A stretch of DNA of 64,000 bases, taken from the NCBI RefSeq assembly GCF_022965805.1, contig NC_133103.1, forward strand, positions 26,836,329-26,900,328, read 5' to 3'. The position numbers were made by a program, and so were the translations under genes. Below, one piece after another: positions 11,718 through 22,597 of this stretch. The notes beneath the pieces were generated by a model that did no database searches, had not been told where the DNA came from, and was given only the letters and a program-made list of their open reading frames with translations. This DNA comes from Primulina eburnea. Its lineage: Eukaryota > Streptophyta > Magnoliopsida > Lamiales > Gesneriaceae. Every line of letters begins with the position of its first letter. Positions within the stretch are counted from its first letter, which is position 1.

Positions 11718-14700
11718 TATAACGGCCCAGAAATTCATGTTTGAAAATTTGCGGAAAAATTAAAAAATTTTCTTTTTAAAAATTGCCTCATTCACGAACT
11801 AAATTGATAAATCAAGTTTAATGTTCAAAATTTACAGCGGAAGAAATTATTTAAAGTAATCCAACACTGATAAAATGTTTGAGCATAAAAAAATGGCAAG
11901 TGCTGTAAATGAGGTCCTCGGGTGCCACTACTGCCGACCCAAGCTAGCTCACTGGTCCCCGCCCTCGGCCCCGACATCATCAGTACCTACAACAATCAAG
12001 TCTAGTGAGCCTAAAGACTCAACATGCATATATCGTAAATAACGAGTAAATAATATAGTAAAATTTTCATGGGATAAAAATATCATGTCATGAGGCATAC
12101 GTGAAAATGACTTGTCATGAGCAATTATAATACGTGCATAACTGAACTGAAAAATCATGGTAAAATGTTTGCTCCTTGGAGCCCTGTACTGAAATAGCTT
12201 GTAATAATTTTCTGGTGAGATTATGGTCTACGCAAGTGGTCCCTGAAATGAACTAAACTGAGCTGACCGATACTGGGGACCAGACCGATAACTGGTGACC
12301 GGATTTACGTCTGATCCGACTACTGCCACAGTATACTGGGTGAAACAACTGAACTGACCGGTAACTGGTGACCGGACCGGTAACTAGGGACCGGATTTAG
12401 TCATGAAAGTAAAGTGACCACAAGAAATATCGCATAAATCTCAAAATTAATATTTCTATGCACGTAATATAATTAACCAACATAATTAAATATGAACAAT
12501 TTCGATCTTCTTGCCTTGAAATCATGTACCTGCGATATTTAAAAATACCTATATGGCTTGATTGAAGAGTGAAAGAAGATATAAACATGCCTTGGTTTTT
12601 TTTGACAGAAAACAAACGAAATAACAACGCGGCGCGGCGGAGATGGAGTGTTCTTCACTTTCTCACTTTTTATCTCTTAATCCCTTTAAACCAAGCATGC
12701 ACCATAATTATTATAATAGCGTAAAAATCGTAAACGTGATGCATGAACATTTAAAATATCATTAATTTGTGCTCAGGGCGCTGTCTCGAACAAAATCTTA
12801 ATCTGGGTGCAAAATGACCATTTTGCCCCTGAAAACCCAAAAATTATCGTTTCAACCCTGGACCTCTAAAATTGACCCGAAGCTAACCAAACTTCTTAAA
12901 ATTTCCCAAAACATTTTTAAAAGCGTTCCTAAACTTAAACTCGAGCCCAAATCTCAACCTTAATCGATTCGTTTTAAAACTTGAACCGGGGTCCCAGTTT
13001 AAACCCGAATCGACTCAAAACACAACCAATTTTTTCCAACTTATTGTCATATCTTAAAACACTTTAAAGGTCCTAATTCAATGTCATTAGATCCTCCCAC
13101 TCACGACTGCAATTTCCAGAATATGCCCAAAAATCTCGGTCCTATCCTATCTAGCCACCTCATGCAAGCCTTTCTTCCCAAAACTCACGTCTCCTCAAAC
13201 CCGACGCACCAGCCCCGAACCAACCTACTAGGGACCAAGACAAGACTTCAATGGACCTATCAACCCCACGCCACAAGCACCATGCAGGCCACTCACCTCT
13301 AAAAATCGAGAACCCATAAAGAGCACCTACCGCGTCTACTCTTCCTCAACATGTCCCGATCGTTCAAACTGTCACTCCAGCGTGGTTCGAGCCCTTCCAA
13401 GCCCCATATCAGACTCACCAGGGTCTGGTCCAGGTCTGGAGAAGGCCCTCACATAGCTGGATGGACAGAACTCTCTATCGCGTCCCCTCACACAAGCTCC
13501 AACCCGCACAGCCTTTCACTCGTATACGTCCAACAAATATTTCAACATCACCTGACAGCTCTTAGACACACTAGCAACTTCTGGACAATCAAGAACCGTA
13601 TCCCCCTTGCACCAAAATTTCAGAAAGAGTCATGACAGCAACAAAAAAAAAATGCAAGAGTGACAAAAGAACCGAACATCATGCATGCTTATGGATAGAT
13701 CGAAACATGCGTGTATAGGCATTCACAAAAGCATTAATATTGACGTGTATGATTGCAAAAAAGGAGTAAAAGCGTGCCTTAAAGAATGCACATACACGAG
13801 GGACCCGATTGTGAGAGCTGGAGGAAATTCTAGTGCAAGAACAAGACCAAACGATGGGGCCTCTTGCTGCAAATTGTGAAAACGAGAGTGACAGCAGCTG
13901 GGGAGGGTGTCGGCTATTGAGAGGCAATTAGGTTTTAGTGTGGGGCTAATGACTAGGGTTAGGTTAAATAGATAATTAAGCAATATTTAAATAGCTAATA
14001 ATTAAATAATGGGCCAACAATGAGTTTTAAAAGTTTTTAAAAGGGTTCTAAGCCCAATAAACTAATGGGTAGGCCCATTAGGCCCAAAAACTCTTCCGAA
14101 AAATATTTCGAGTTGAAAAGATTTTGAAAATAATAGCCGAACCATTAAAAAGTCACCCGATTCGATAAAATTATCGTACCGCTAAAAATTAAAATCTGCG
14201 GGTAGAAATATCCAAAAATTCCCATTTTTCAAAATTACACTTAAAAATGCTTTAACTTAATTTATAAAAATAATTCGTGAAATAAAATAGTTTTTCCTGA
14301 AAATTCTCCGGTCTCCGATCCTCGTTCGAACGTGAAATGCATCTAGAAATCCTAATGCATGAATTTCATGAATTAAATCTTATCATGCATGAATTATGTA
14401 TAAAATGCATAAAATACATAAACATAAATTGATGAAATAAACATGCATTTAATGTTTTAAAACATTTAAATATAATACCAAAGAATTTTAATAACTTGCA
14501 TGCATGCCAACTTTTTAAATTATATTTACTAACATGCTAAATTACCACTTCTTAAATAAGTCTTTAATAACTTATCTCAATACTCCATCTCCAGTCCGAC
14601 CCTACTTATTTAACTGAAAAGATAACAATTAAACTACTGCGTAAAATAAATAAATTTAAAGAAAAGAATTTAAATACTCATGCAATAAAAATTATTTTAA

Positions 14701-14756
14701 TTTAAATACTAGAAATTATGCATGGCTTATACGCAGTCCAATTTACGGGTTCTACA
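11718..14756 (-). repeat. Element B 5' LTR (about 3.04 kb)
   Basis: Starts on the minus strand with TGTAGAACCCG at 14756 and ends before the primer site. Both ends are homologous to the A LTR, but the central part (about 12650-13950) differs. It contains the GACCGG minisatellite near 12260-12395. Short ORFs near 13080-13640 and 13680-13980 show no recognisable domain. It interrupts an E-borne ORF at 14757. Confidence 0.8.
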
Positions 14757-14934
14757 AGAATTCTTGAAGTTCTTTTGGGTAGATCTCTTGTGATGATTGT
14801 CCCAAGAATGTCCTTAATCCAGCAGTTTCAAGTTTTTGAAAAGCTTTCTTGACATCAGCATCACCGAAGGATAGAATTGATCCAAAATTGATAGCCATTG
14901 CATTCATCATATAAGCAGGAGTTTGATTCGCCAT
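14757..14934 (-). pseudogene. Unknown ORF downstream of E pol, truncated by element B
   Basis: Begins at ATG 14932-14934 (MANQTPAYMMN) and is open for about 59 codons until B's LTR interrupts it. It is on the same strand as E's pol and about 1.1 kb beyond the pol stop, the place of the extra 3' ORF in SIRE-like elements. The visible part is a mix of hydrophobic and polar residues (LETAGLRTFLGQ) with no catalytic motif I recognise. I do not know its function. Confidence 0.45.
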
Positions 14935-15456
14935 TTGGAACTGAATGATTTCCTGGAAAAAAGATAGAAGGATGAAATTTGTTTTTGCGCTCTGGAGTTT
15001 GTGGATGAAAAGAAAACTGAAATGGAGCGGGGAATGGTACATATGTACGTGACGATTCAAATTATGGACACGTGTTAGTCCATAGAAATTTTGAATGACA
15101 ATGTGTGTACGTGTGCTATAAGTGTGTGTAAAATTTAAATTGTTAATATGTGTCCACGTTTTAAAATGAGATTCATCATGAGATATCAGTCAGTCACGTC
15201 ACTAGATTTGGAATATAATATGATTAATTAGTTAACTTATATGAGAAGATTAGTGAAATATTCAACTGAACGATTAGTTTGTAAAACTGTGTCCTTTCAG
15301 TTGAGAATTTACTAACAATTGTTTTCTCAGTTAACCTCTTAAAATCATTATTCCCCCTTAATTGGTGCATAAAATAATTTAAGCGAATAAATAAATATCA
15401 TAGATATTATTTGTTGCTGAAACGTTGACGACCTTTCAGCTTCCTTAATAGTCTGC

Positions 15457-15465
15457 TATAAATAG
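15457..15465 (+). promoter_or_regulatory. TATA box candidate for antisense ORF of element E
   Basis: TATAAATAG in an AT-rich context, 65 bases upstream of the plus-strand ATG at 15530 and oriented against E's own transcription. Confidence 0.5.
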
Positions 15466-15529
15466 AAATAACATTGTTAGTTTCAGTCATATTGGTGAAA
15501 GAAAGAGAAAATATACAAGACAAAAAAAA

Positions 15530-15927
15530 ATGGCAGATGCGAGTTGCTCGAGTGTTTCGCCATTTTCTCTGGAAGCTAAGAAGGCTGCTATCGAAGATGA
15601 AGTCTTCTACAATAGTCTTCCCTACTGGGAAAAGTTACAGGAGCTTGCGTTCTTGTATAATTCTGGAGAGGCTACCACTCCCAGACTTGTGGCACAGTTG
15701 ATAGAAGTGCGGGAGCACTTGAATATAGCTGTGTGGTGGACGTCTTTAAAGATGGTCATATCTATCAGCTGATGCTTCAAAAGGAACTGGAGATTCTTAA
15801 TCGCATAGCTTCTTCTCACAGCTTTTGCAAGACATCTTCCTCAGCTCTATCAGTTTGGTTGAGAATGTGGATAGACGATGTAGAGGACAAATATGAAAAT
15901 GTAATCCAAGCGAATATTTATTGTTGA
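15530..15927 (+). pseudogene. Antisense ORF in element E 3' region (frameshifted)
   Basis: Plus-strand ORF, opposite to E's pol, starting MADASCSSVSPF with a good context (AAAAAAATGGCAG). It runs about 65 codons, then a two-base TG duplication near 15730 shifts the frame. The remainder (VFKDGHIYQLMLQKELEIL... to 15927) is open in the next frame. Helical, Leu/Glu-rich composition; no recognised domain. It fits the antisense accessory ORFs known between pol and 3' LTR in some plant retroelements. A TATA box precedes it. Confidence 0.5.
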
Positions 15928-16065
15928 ATGAAATATTTATTTTGATGTAACTTTGTTTTTCTTTCATCAGTTGAGAGTCATATTAATAAACAACTAACTG
16001 AAGAATCAGTAAATGACAGTAAAGCTGAAAGATGAATTAAGAACCAAGACAACAATAACAACTGA

Positions 16066-16359
16066 TTAGGATAAATCAATTAATCCAAGTATATTGCGAA
16101 AATGAGAAAACTTAGTCTCAGCCAGTGGTTTGGTGAAGATATCAGTTGCTTGCTGCTCAGTTGAGACATATTCCAGTCTGATGTCCTTCTTCAGGGCATG
16201 ATCTCTGATGAAGTGATGTCTGACATCTATGTGCTTGGTTCTGGAGTGAAGAACTGGATTATAGGTGATAGCAATTATACTTGTATTATCACAAAATACT
16301 GGCGATTCTTTAGCATCAATTCCATAATCTCTCAGTTGTTGCTGAATCCAGAGCAGTTG
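16066..16359 (-). pseudogene. Element E RNase H C-terminal part
   Basis: Minus-strand coding continuing from 36165 across D. It encodes LWIQQQLRDYGI, FCDNTS, HSRTKHIDVRHHFIRDH and the terminal TKPL region of Copia RNase H, ending with a stop at 16066-16068. The piece is open but cut off from the rest of pol by the 19.8-kb D insertion. Confidence 0.75.
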
Positions 16360-16963
16360 TGTAATGTCCGGTTACTCGTACAAATGATAATAATGTGTTT
16401 ATGTCGTTTATTATGTAGTTATTTAGCTCATTAGATTTCACGTGATGATTGAGGTATCGATATTGAGATTGAACATGATTTTTATATTGTCTATGGTGTA
16501 TTGAGAATGAATATGTGTTAAAATAGTGGAAGTAAGAGGTGTAGGTAGAAGTAGTACAATGAAAGTTGGTATATGATTGCAGGAAATGAGACGAAATTGT
16601 GGTAGTTGTTACGGGTTTTAGCATAATGGTTTGAATATTGATCCAAATTGTGTGAGGCCTTAACCATTAGAAAGCTAAGATATAATGCTACAACTTTCTT
16701 ATTTTGATTTTTGTCCAAATCATTGTGGAAGACAAGCCAAAAGCGCCCCGAAGTGGGTTGTGTGTATCGTCACTCCTACAGTGACACATGTTGGGCGAAT
16801 GGGCATAACTTTTTACTCAGACCTCCAAATGACATGAAACCAGTGAGAGATTCAAGCCAAGACATAGAGCTACAACTTCCTAGTTTACCACTTTTCCAGA
16901 TTATGAACGAAAGAGACGTTTCTGGAGCGATCTTTGATGAAGCAGTGCGCAGAAGCAGAATAG

Positions 16964-17072
16964 GTGGCGCCCGAGCGGTAAAAAATTACCTCCCGAGCGC
17001 CAATGGTTCTGGATTTTTGGTTTCGGACAGAAAGTGCCGCGCTCGAGCGGTAATTTATGACCGCCCGAGAGC
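16964..17072. repeat. GC palindrome pairs upstream of D TATA box
   Basis: Two inverted pairs built from GCGCCCGAGCGGTAA and its complement (GGCGCCCGAGCGG near 16965 with CCCGAGCGCC near 16992; CGCTCGAGCGGTAA near 17040 with ACCGCCCGAG near 17060). They end a few bases before the TATA box. The 3' LTR has the same block at about 34830-34942. Confidence 0.65.
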
Positions 17073-17079
17073 CTCCCAG

Positions 17080-17087
17080 TATATAAG
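17080..17087 (+). promoter_or_regulatory. TATA box of D 5' LTR
   Basis: TATATAAG directly after the GC-palindrome block; same in the 3' LTR at about 34945. Confidence 0.6.
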
Positions 17088-18327
17088 AAGATAAGTTTCG
17101 AAGTTTTAAACCAATCCATCAGTTTCCTCTCCCTTTTTTCACAGAAAACTCGAAGGAAAACTTAGAAAACTTCTCCATCAGCTCCTTTCTTCATTCCTTT
17201 CAATGTTTTGAAGCTAGAACTTAGTTCTCCATCACAAGAACTTCGTAAGGGTGTAATTTTTCTTCTCTTTTATTTATGGTACATGTAGGTGACAATAAAG
17301 GAATGATTTTCATCTAGTTTATGCAATAGTGACTGAATTATTGGTATATTTGACAGTATAGGAGCGAGAAACATCGTCTCAAACAAGTATTCGTACGATT
17401 GGACTGTAAGCTGGCATGTTCTTGAAGTAATACATGAGTAATATTATGATTTCAAATACTTCCCATTGATTATTGCTATATGTACATTGTTAGTATCTTA
17501 TTGATGAAAACATAGCACCATATTTCATTGTTATGTATTAAATATGTAAGAAACTCATGAATATTGATGATGGGTGCTATGTTATGAACATGAACATGAA
17601 CATTGAAAGAAAATGACTGATTTTTACATGATATAGAGCTTGTTGACATCATGGGTGGTTTTAAGTCCACCAAAGCTATTGGCCAATATATGTTCATGGG
17701 GCGTGGGGTTGCCAAAGGTTGCTCCCTGACGTCCAACACAGTAGTAGCTATATAATAAAGTAAGCACGGTAGTACAGGTCAACTAATGAGGCTCAAGTAC
17801 AAAAATGAACATGAATATATGCTATGATATGACATGGTTTAAAGTTTCATTGTTGTCACGACTTGATATGTATGTTCCTTCGACGCATATTGATACGTAC
17901 AAGTGCCAACTTATTGAGTTTTATAAACTCAAGTAGCTCATGTGTTACAGGATCAGGTAGTGAAGATGCCTAGGATGCCGGTTCGCCAATGGATGCTAGT
18001 GACGTGCCCTACCTCGACAAGAACCGGGACTTCTTATTGTATAGCTTCCGCATATGTATTGTAGTAAATTTTATATGAGGGTTTGAAACAAGTTCCATGT
18101 GATGAATGATGATACAAAGTATGTTTGTATATGAGAATATGCTTGAGGTTGTTGCTTGAGTTGAGTTTTTGGCTTATACAAAATATAGGGACATCATGCC
18201 AAAATTTTTATAAACCATCAAAGTGATGCCTCTTGTTTGATTTGCTTCATACTATAGTTATATCATTCAAACCTTATTTTAATTATGGTAATTATGCTAA
18301 GTATAGAGTAAGGGTGTGACATTTTTA

Positions 18328-18339
18328 TGGTATCAGAGC
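18328..18339 (+). other. Element D primer binding site
   Basis: TGGTATCAGAGC six bases after the LTR end; exact tRNA-iMet type. Confidence 0.9.
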
Positions 18340-18476
18340 CCACGGTTCTTTGACAGGGAAGACACTGCACTTCATCCATACATGGGGAACTCGTCAAGTA
18401 AGTATCATTGTATTCCATAGTTTATGCTAAGTTATGTGTTTCTACGTGACCTACATGTAGGTTAAGATAAGCGACG

Positions 18477-20820
18477 ATGCCACAGAAACGTAAAGTACAA
18501 GAAGAAGAGTCAGGGCAAAGCCCCAGCAGTCGAAGGTGAGGGCAGTGCGCCACGACCTGTAGATGACTTCGGTCAATTAATCCAACAACAAGCAAAAGTC
18601 CATGGTGAACAAATCCAGCAGCTACTGGAGATGCAACAGACTACTCATGAACAGGCACAAGCTCAAGCCATAGTACACAGACATGTGCATGTTCAGACAG
18701 ACGTATATGATCGTTTTAGACGTTTGAATCCTCCGGAATTCATGGGAAGCACAGATCCAGCAGTAGCAGAAGAGTGGATTAAGTCATTGGAGTCCATCTT
18801 CTCCTACCTTCATATGGAAGATTTTGACAAAGTAACTTGTGCCGTCTTTTTATTAACAAAACATGCAAGAATATGGTGGGAGAGTGCAAGGGTCGCATTA
18901 CCGGTTGGACCATTGACATGGGAAACTTTCAAAACTGTGTTTTACAACAAGTATTTCAGTAAAGATGTACGAGCCAAGAAAGCCAGTGACTTCCTGAATT
19001 TGAAGCAAGGGACCATGTCAATGACGGAATACATACAACAATTCGAAGCTGGAGTCCAATACGTACCATATATTGCACAGGATGACACAAGTAAGGGCGA
19101 ACACTTCATGCGGGGACTTCGCTCTGAAATTAAAAGAGATGTACGAATGTCAAAAGTTGCTTCGTATGGGGAGATAGTGGAAAGCGCACTTATGGCTGAA
19201 CAACACGAACAAGACATTGACAGAGATAGGCAACAGCGAAGGCAGCAGTACTTTCAAAAGAGCCAAGGAACAGGACAAGGCAAAAAGACCGATAGCAAAG
19301 GTACCCGACCAGAGGAACCCTGTGGCAAGGGTACCCCTCCACGTAAAAAACAGGACAAGCCACCTTGTCCTAAATGTGGCAAACTCCATGGCGGGGAGTG
19401 TATGCAAGGTTCCAATGTTTGTTATCGTTGCAAAAATCCAGGACATCTCGCCAAGAATTGTCCAGGGAGTTCTGAGAAAGTACAAGGACGCCTTTTCTCG
19501 ATGACCAAAGAGGAAGTGGATGCAGATACATCGATGATTACTGGTATGTTCTTGATTTCTGGTATCACTGCTATTGTTTTACTAGATTCAGGAGCCACGC
19601 ATTCCTTTATTTCGAAATCATTTGTAAAGAGACTGGGCATTACAGCAAGTACAATAGAGACACAACTCGCCATAGCCTTACCTTCTGAGCAAGAATTACA
19701 GACAGATCAGATTGTGCGAGGGTGTCCAATATATGTCCAAGGTCATCAGATGTATGCTGAATTGATTGTTTTGAAAATGACCGATTTTGATGTGATATTG
19801 GGAATGGATTGGCTCTCGAAGTACAGAGTTACTATTGACTATGGCATAAAGATGATCAAGTTTGCACCAGTAGGAGCTGAACCATTCACCGTAGCAAGTG
19901 CACGTATATCCTTACCTCTTCGGATAATCTCTTGTATGAAGGCTTGTAAATTACTACAGAAGGGGTGTCAAGGATATTTAGCATCTGTGTTAACTAGTGA
20001 TCCACCTGTTCGTGAATTAAAAGATACAGATGTTGTTTGTGAATTTCCAGAAGTATTTCCTGATGATGTTACAGGCTTACCCCCAGATAGAGAGATCGAA
20101 TTTGTAATTGATGTTGTGGCAGGAACTCATCCGATCTCAAAAGCTCCTTATCGATTAGCTCCTACCGAAATGAAAGAATTGAAAGAACAGTTACAGGAGT
20201 TGCTTAATAAAGGGTTTATTAGACCGAGCTTTTCACCTTGGGGTGCACATGTTTTATTTGTGAAGAAGAAAGACGGTATCCTTCGTCTATGCATTGATTA
20301 TCGGGAGTTGAACAAAGTGACAATCAAAAATAAGTATCCACTCCCTAGAATTGATGATTTGTTTGATCAACTACAAGGAGCTGCTATCTTTTCGAAAATT
20401 GATTTACGATCAGGCTATCATCAATTAAAAGTAAAGTCAGATGATATTTCAAAGACTGCCTTCCGAACCAGGTACGGGCATTATGAATTTCTTGTAATGC
20501 CATTTGGACTAACGAATGCACCGGCTGCATTTATGGATCTAATGAACAGAATTTTCAAGTCATTCTTAGACAAGTTCGTGATTGTGTTTATAGATGATAT
20601 TTGAATTTACTCACGAACTGTAGAGGAACATCGAGAACATCTGTAATTAGTTTTGCAAACTTTGAAAGATAAACATTTATATACAAAATGGAAGAAATGT
20701 GAATTTTGGCTTGAACAAGTATCATTCTTGGGTCATATCATTTCAAAAGAAGGCATATCAGTGGATCCATGTAAGATTGAAGCTGTTAATAACTGGCTAC
20801 GACCTACCACTGTTACCGAG
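18477..20820 (+). pseudogene. Element D gag-protease-RT (left part of gag-pol)
   Basis: A start ATG at 18477 ([11 protein letters not shown]) goes out of frame after about 20 codons; the main frame is open from about 18540 to 20604. Order: gag domain ([25 protein letters not shown]), CCHC knuckle [14 protein letters not shown], protease [14 protein letters not shown] with [24 protein letters not shown] and IVFIDDI. Stops at 20602 and about 20645 fall directly after the FIDD motif. No intron is present between gag and protease: ITGMFLISG is continuous, unlike A and G. The frame is finally cut by C at 20821. Confidence 0.85.
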
Positions 20821-21378
20821 TGATAAAGATAAAATATTGTATATTAATTAAATGTTTTATTATATAAATATATAGTTTTTTATATTAAAAGTTTAAATAT
20901 TATATGTTTTATAATAAATTGTATAAAATATAAGTTGTTGTGTAATTATAAGTTTTTACTATTTTTACAGGTTCGATAAAACACGAATAAACTTGGCATT
21001 GCAAATGGGATTAAGATGATTCTTGGACCTGTAGAAAGTTGATGTTAATATCTACAATATTGATGGAAAGCATAAGATAAAAATCTTCTCACAAGTGGGA
21101 TCAAATTATGCAACAAATAAAGTTACCAAAGGAGTGGCAGTTTTACCATGCTCTAGTATTTTGACCATATCTCTCAAATTACTTGGTCAAATGGTTTGAA
21201 AAAATTACCACAACTAGAAAACTCAATTATCCACATGTTTCTTTTTATGTGAAGAAGCAAATTCGGAGAAGAAGATTTTCAAAAGTGATGTGTATTAAAA
21301 TATTAATTTCTTGGAACACCAATGAAGACTTATGTGTAAAAAATAATATTTTATTTGTGGTTGTCTCCCCAAATTTGG

Positions 21379-21390
21379 CTATAAATAGGG
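21379..21390 (+). promoter_or_regulatory. TATA box of C 5' LTR
   Basis: CTATAAATAGGG followed about 30 bases later by a purine-rich stretch suitable for transcription start; the 3' LTR copy has TTATAAATAGGG. Confidence 0.6.
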
Positions 21391-21733
21391 GTGCATTGTA
21401 ATGTATTGATATATCCCTCATTCTATGAACAAACCTTTGAGTTCATAATATTTCTCTCTATATTTTTTCCTTTATTTCTTCATTTAAATATAATTAGCAT
21501 GTTAATTTATATTCAAAGTTTTACTACTTTGAATAATGAATAGCTAACTTCCTAAAGTTGAGATGATAAGGTGAAACTCTTGGCATTATAATAAGGTTAT
21601 TAAAAGGTAAGAATCTATGTTTTATATTATTTAATCATTATTTATTGTTTATGTTATATTTATTTCTTTAAGCATTTTTATACCCTACTTATAAGTGGGA
21701 GTTTTGATTTATTGTTGCTATATGTTACACTAA

Positions 21734-22008
21734 TTCTTGGAACCATTTAAATGTTAGTTTGGTATTACCAACCATTTAAAGTGGATGACTTGATTTATTA
21801 TATATAAATATATTATAATATTAAATTCTTGGAACCATTTAAATGTTAGTTTGGTTTTACCAACCATTTAACTTGGATTCCTTGATTTACTATATATAAA
21901 TATATCATAATAATATTTTCTTGGTACCATTTAAATGTTAGTTTGGTTTTACCAACCATTTAAAGTGGGAACCTTGATTTAATGTTTACAAATATATATA
22001 TATAGCAC
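21734..22008 (+). repeat. Three tandem copies of a 92-bp unit in the C 5' LTR
   Basis: Units start TTCTTGG at 21734, 21826 and 21918. Each has ACCATTTAAATG, TTTGGT and ACCAACCATTTAA, so it also contains small inverted repeats. The 3' LTR has the same three units at about 31426-31690. Confidence 0.85.
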
Positions 22009-22405
22009 AATAAATACTTGACCACATTTATAAGTTTTGGTATATATTATATATTTATGAGATAATAATTTATAACATAATATAAATATGATTATTTAAT
22101 ATATTGGAACCATTTTATTAAGTGGATTTCAATATTGTTCGTTAATGTTAACTTTATTAAAATACCAGGAGTGGATCCTTTAATCTCAACTACTTAAATT
22201 AAAATTTGAACAATTAAAATTTACCCATTAAATATTCAAACAATTAAAATTAAAAAGAAACAAAAACAAAACAAACAAAAGACATTGTAGTGGACTTGTA
22301 ATTACCTTAGCTTCCCTGTGGATACGATATTCAGACTCACCGAATTATATTACTTGTGGACAACCTGCTCTTGGGAGTGCAACAATCAAAGTCGCAACAA
22401 GTTTT

Positions 22406-22423
22406 TGGCGCCGTTGCCGGGGA
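22406..22423 (+). other. Element C primer binding site (tRNA-Asp)
   Basis: TGGCGCCGTTGCCGGGGA, complementary over 18 bases to the 3' end of plant tRNA-Asp(GUC), seven bases into the internal region. This site is typical for the Athila/Tat group and unlike the Met-type sites of the other elements here. Confidence 0.9.
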
Positions 22424-22597
22424 AGTATAATTTAATTTCAAGTCTATTTAATATTGTTTATAGTTTATTTTTCTTTATTTGAATTTTTATTGCTTTTGTG
22501 TGCTTTTTTTTTCTTTTTCTTTTGCATTTGCATGAGCATTTGGTCACGTACACTTAGTGGTCGACTCATTCGAAACAACCCTTTATTTTTACAAAAC

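Larger units (their letters stand above)
16360..18321 (+). repeat. Element D 5' LTR
   Basis: Starts TGTAATGTCCGG and ends GGTGTGACA; 1962 bases; matches 34227-36159 with scattered substitutions and small indels. A TATA box lies at about 17080 after a GC-palindrome block. Confidence 0.9.
20821..22399 (+). repeat. Element C 5' LTR
   Basis: 1579 bases, TG...CA ends, AT-rich, with a TATA box at 21379 and three tandem 92-bp units. Near-identical to 30513-32086. Confidence 0.92.

Noticed and set aside
13080..13640. Two plus-strand ORFs in the B LTR as host genes
   Set aside because: No recognised domain, low-complexity Pro/Ser/Thr/His composition, and they lie within a non-coding LTR.
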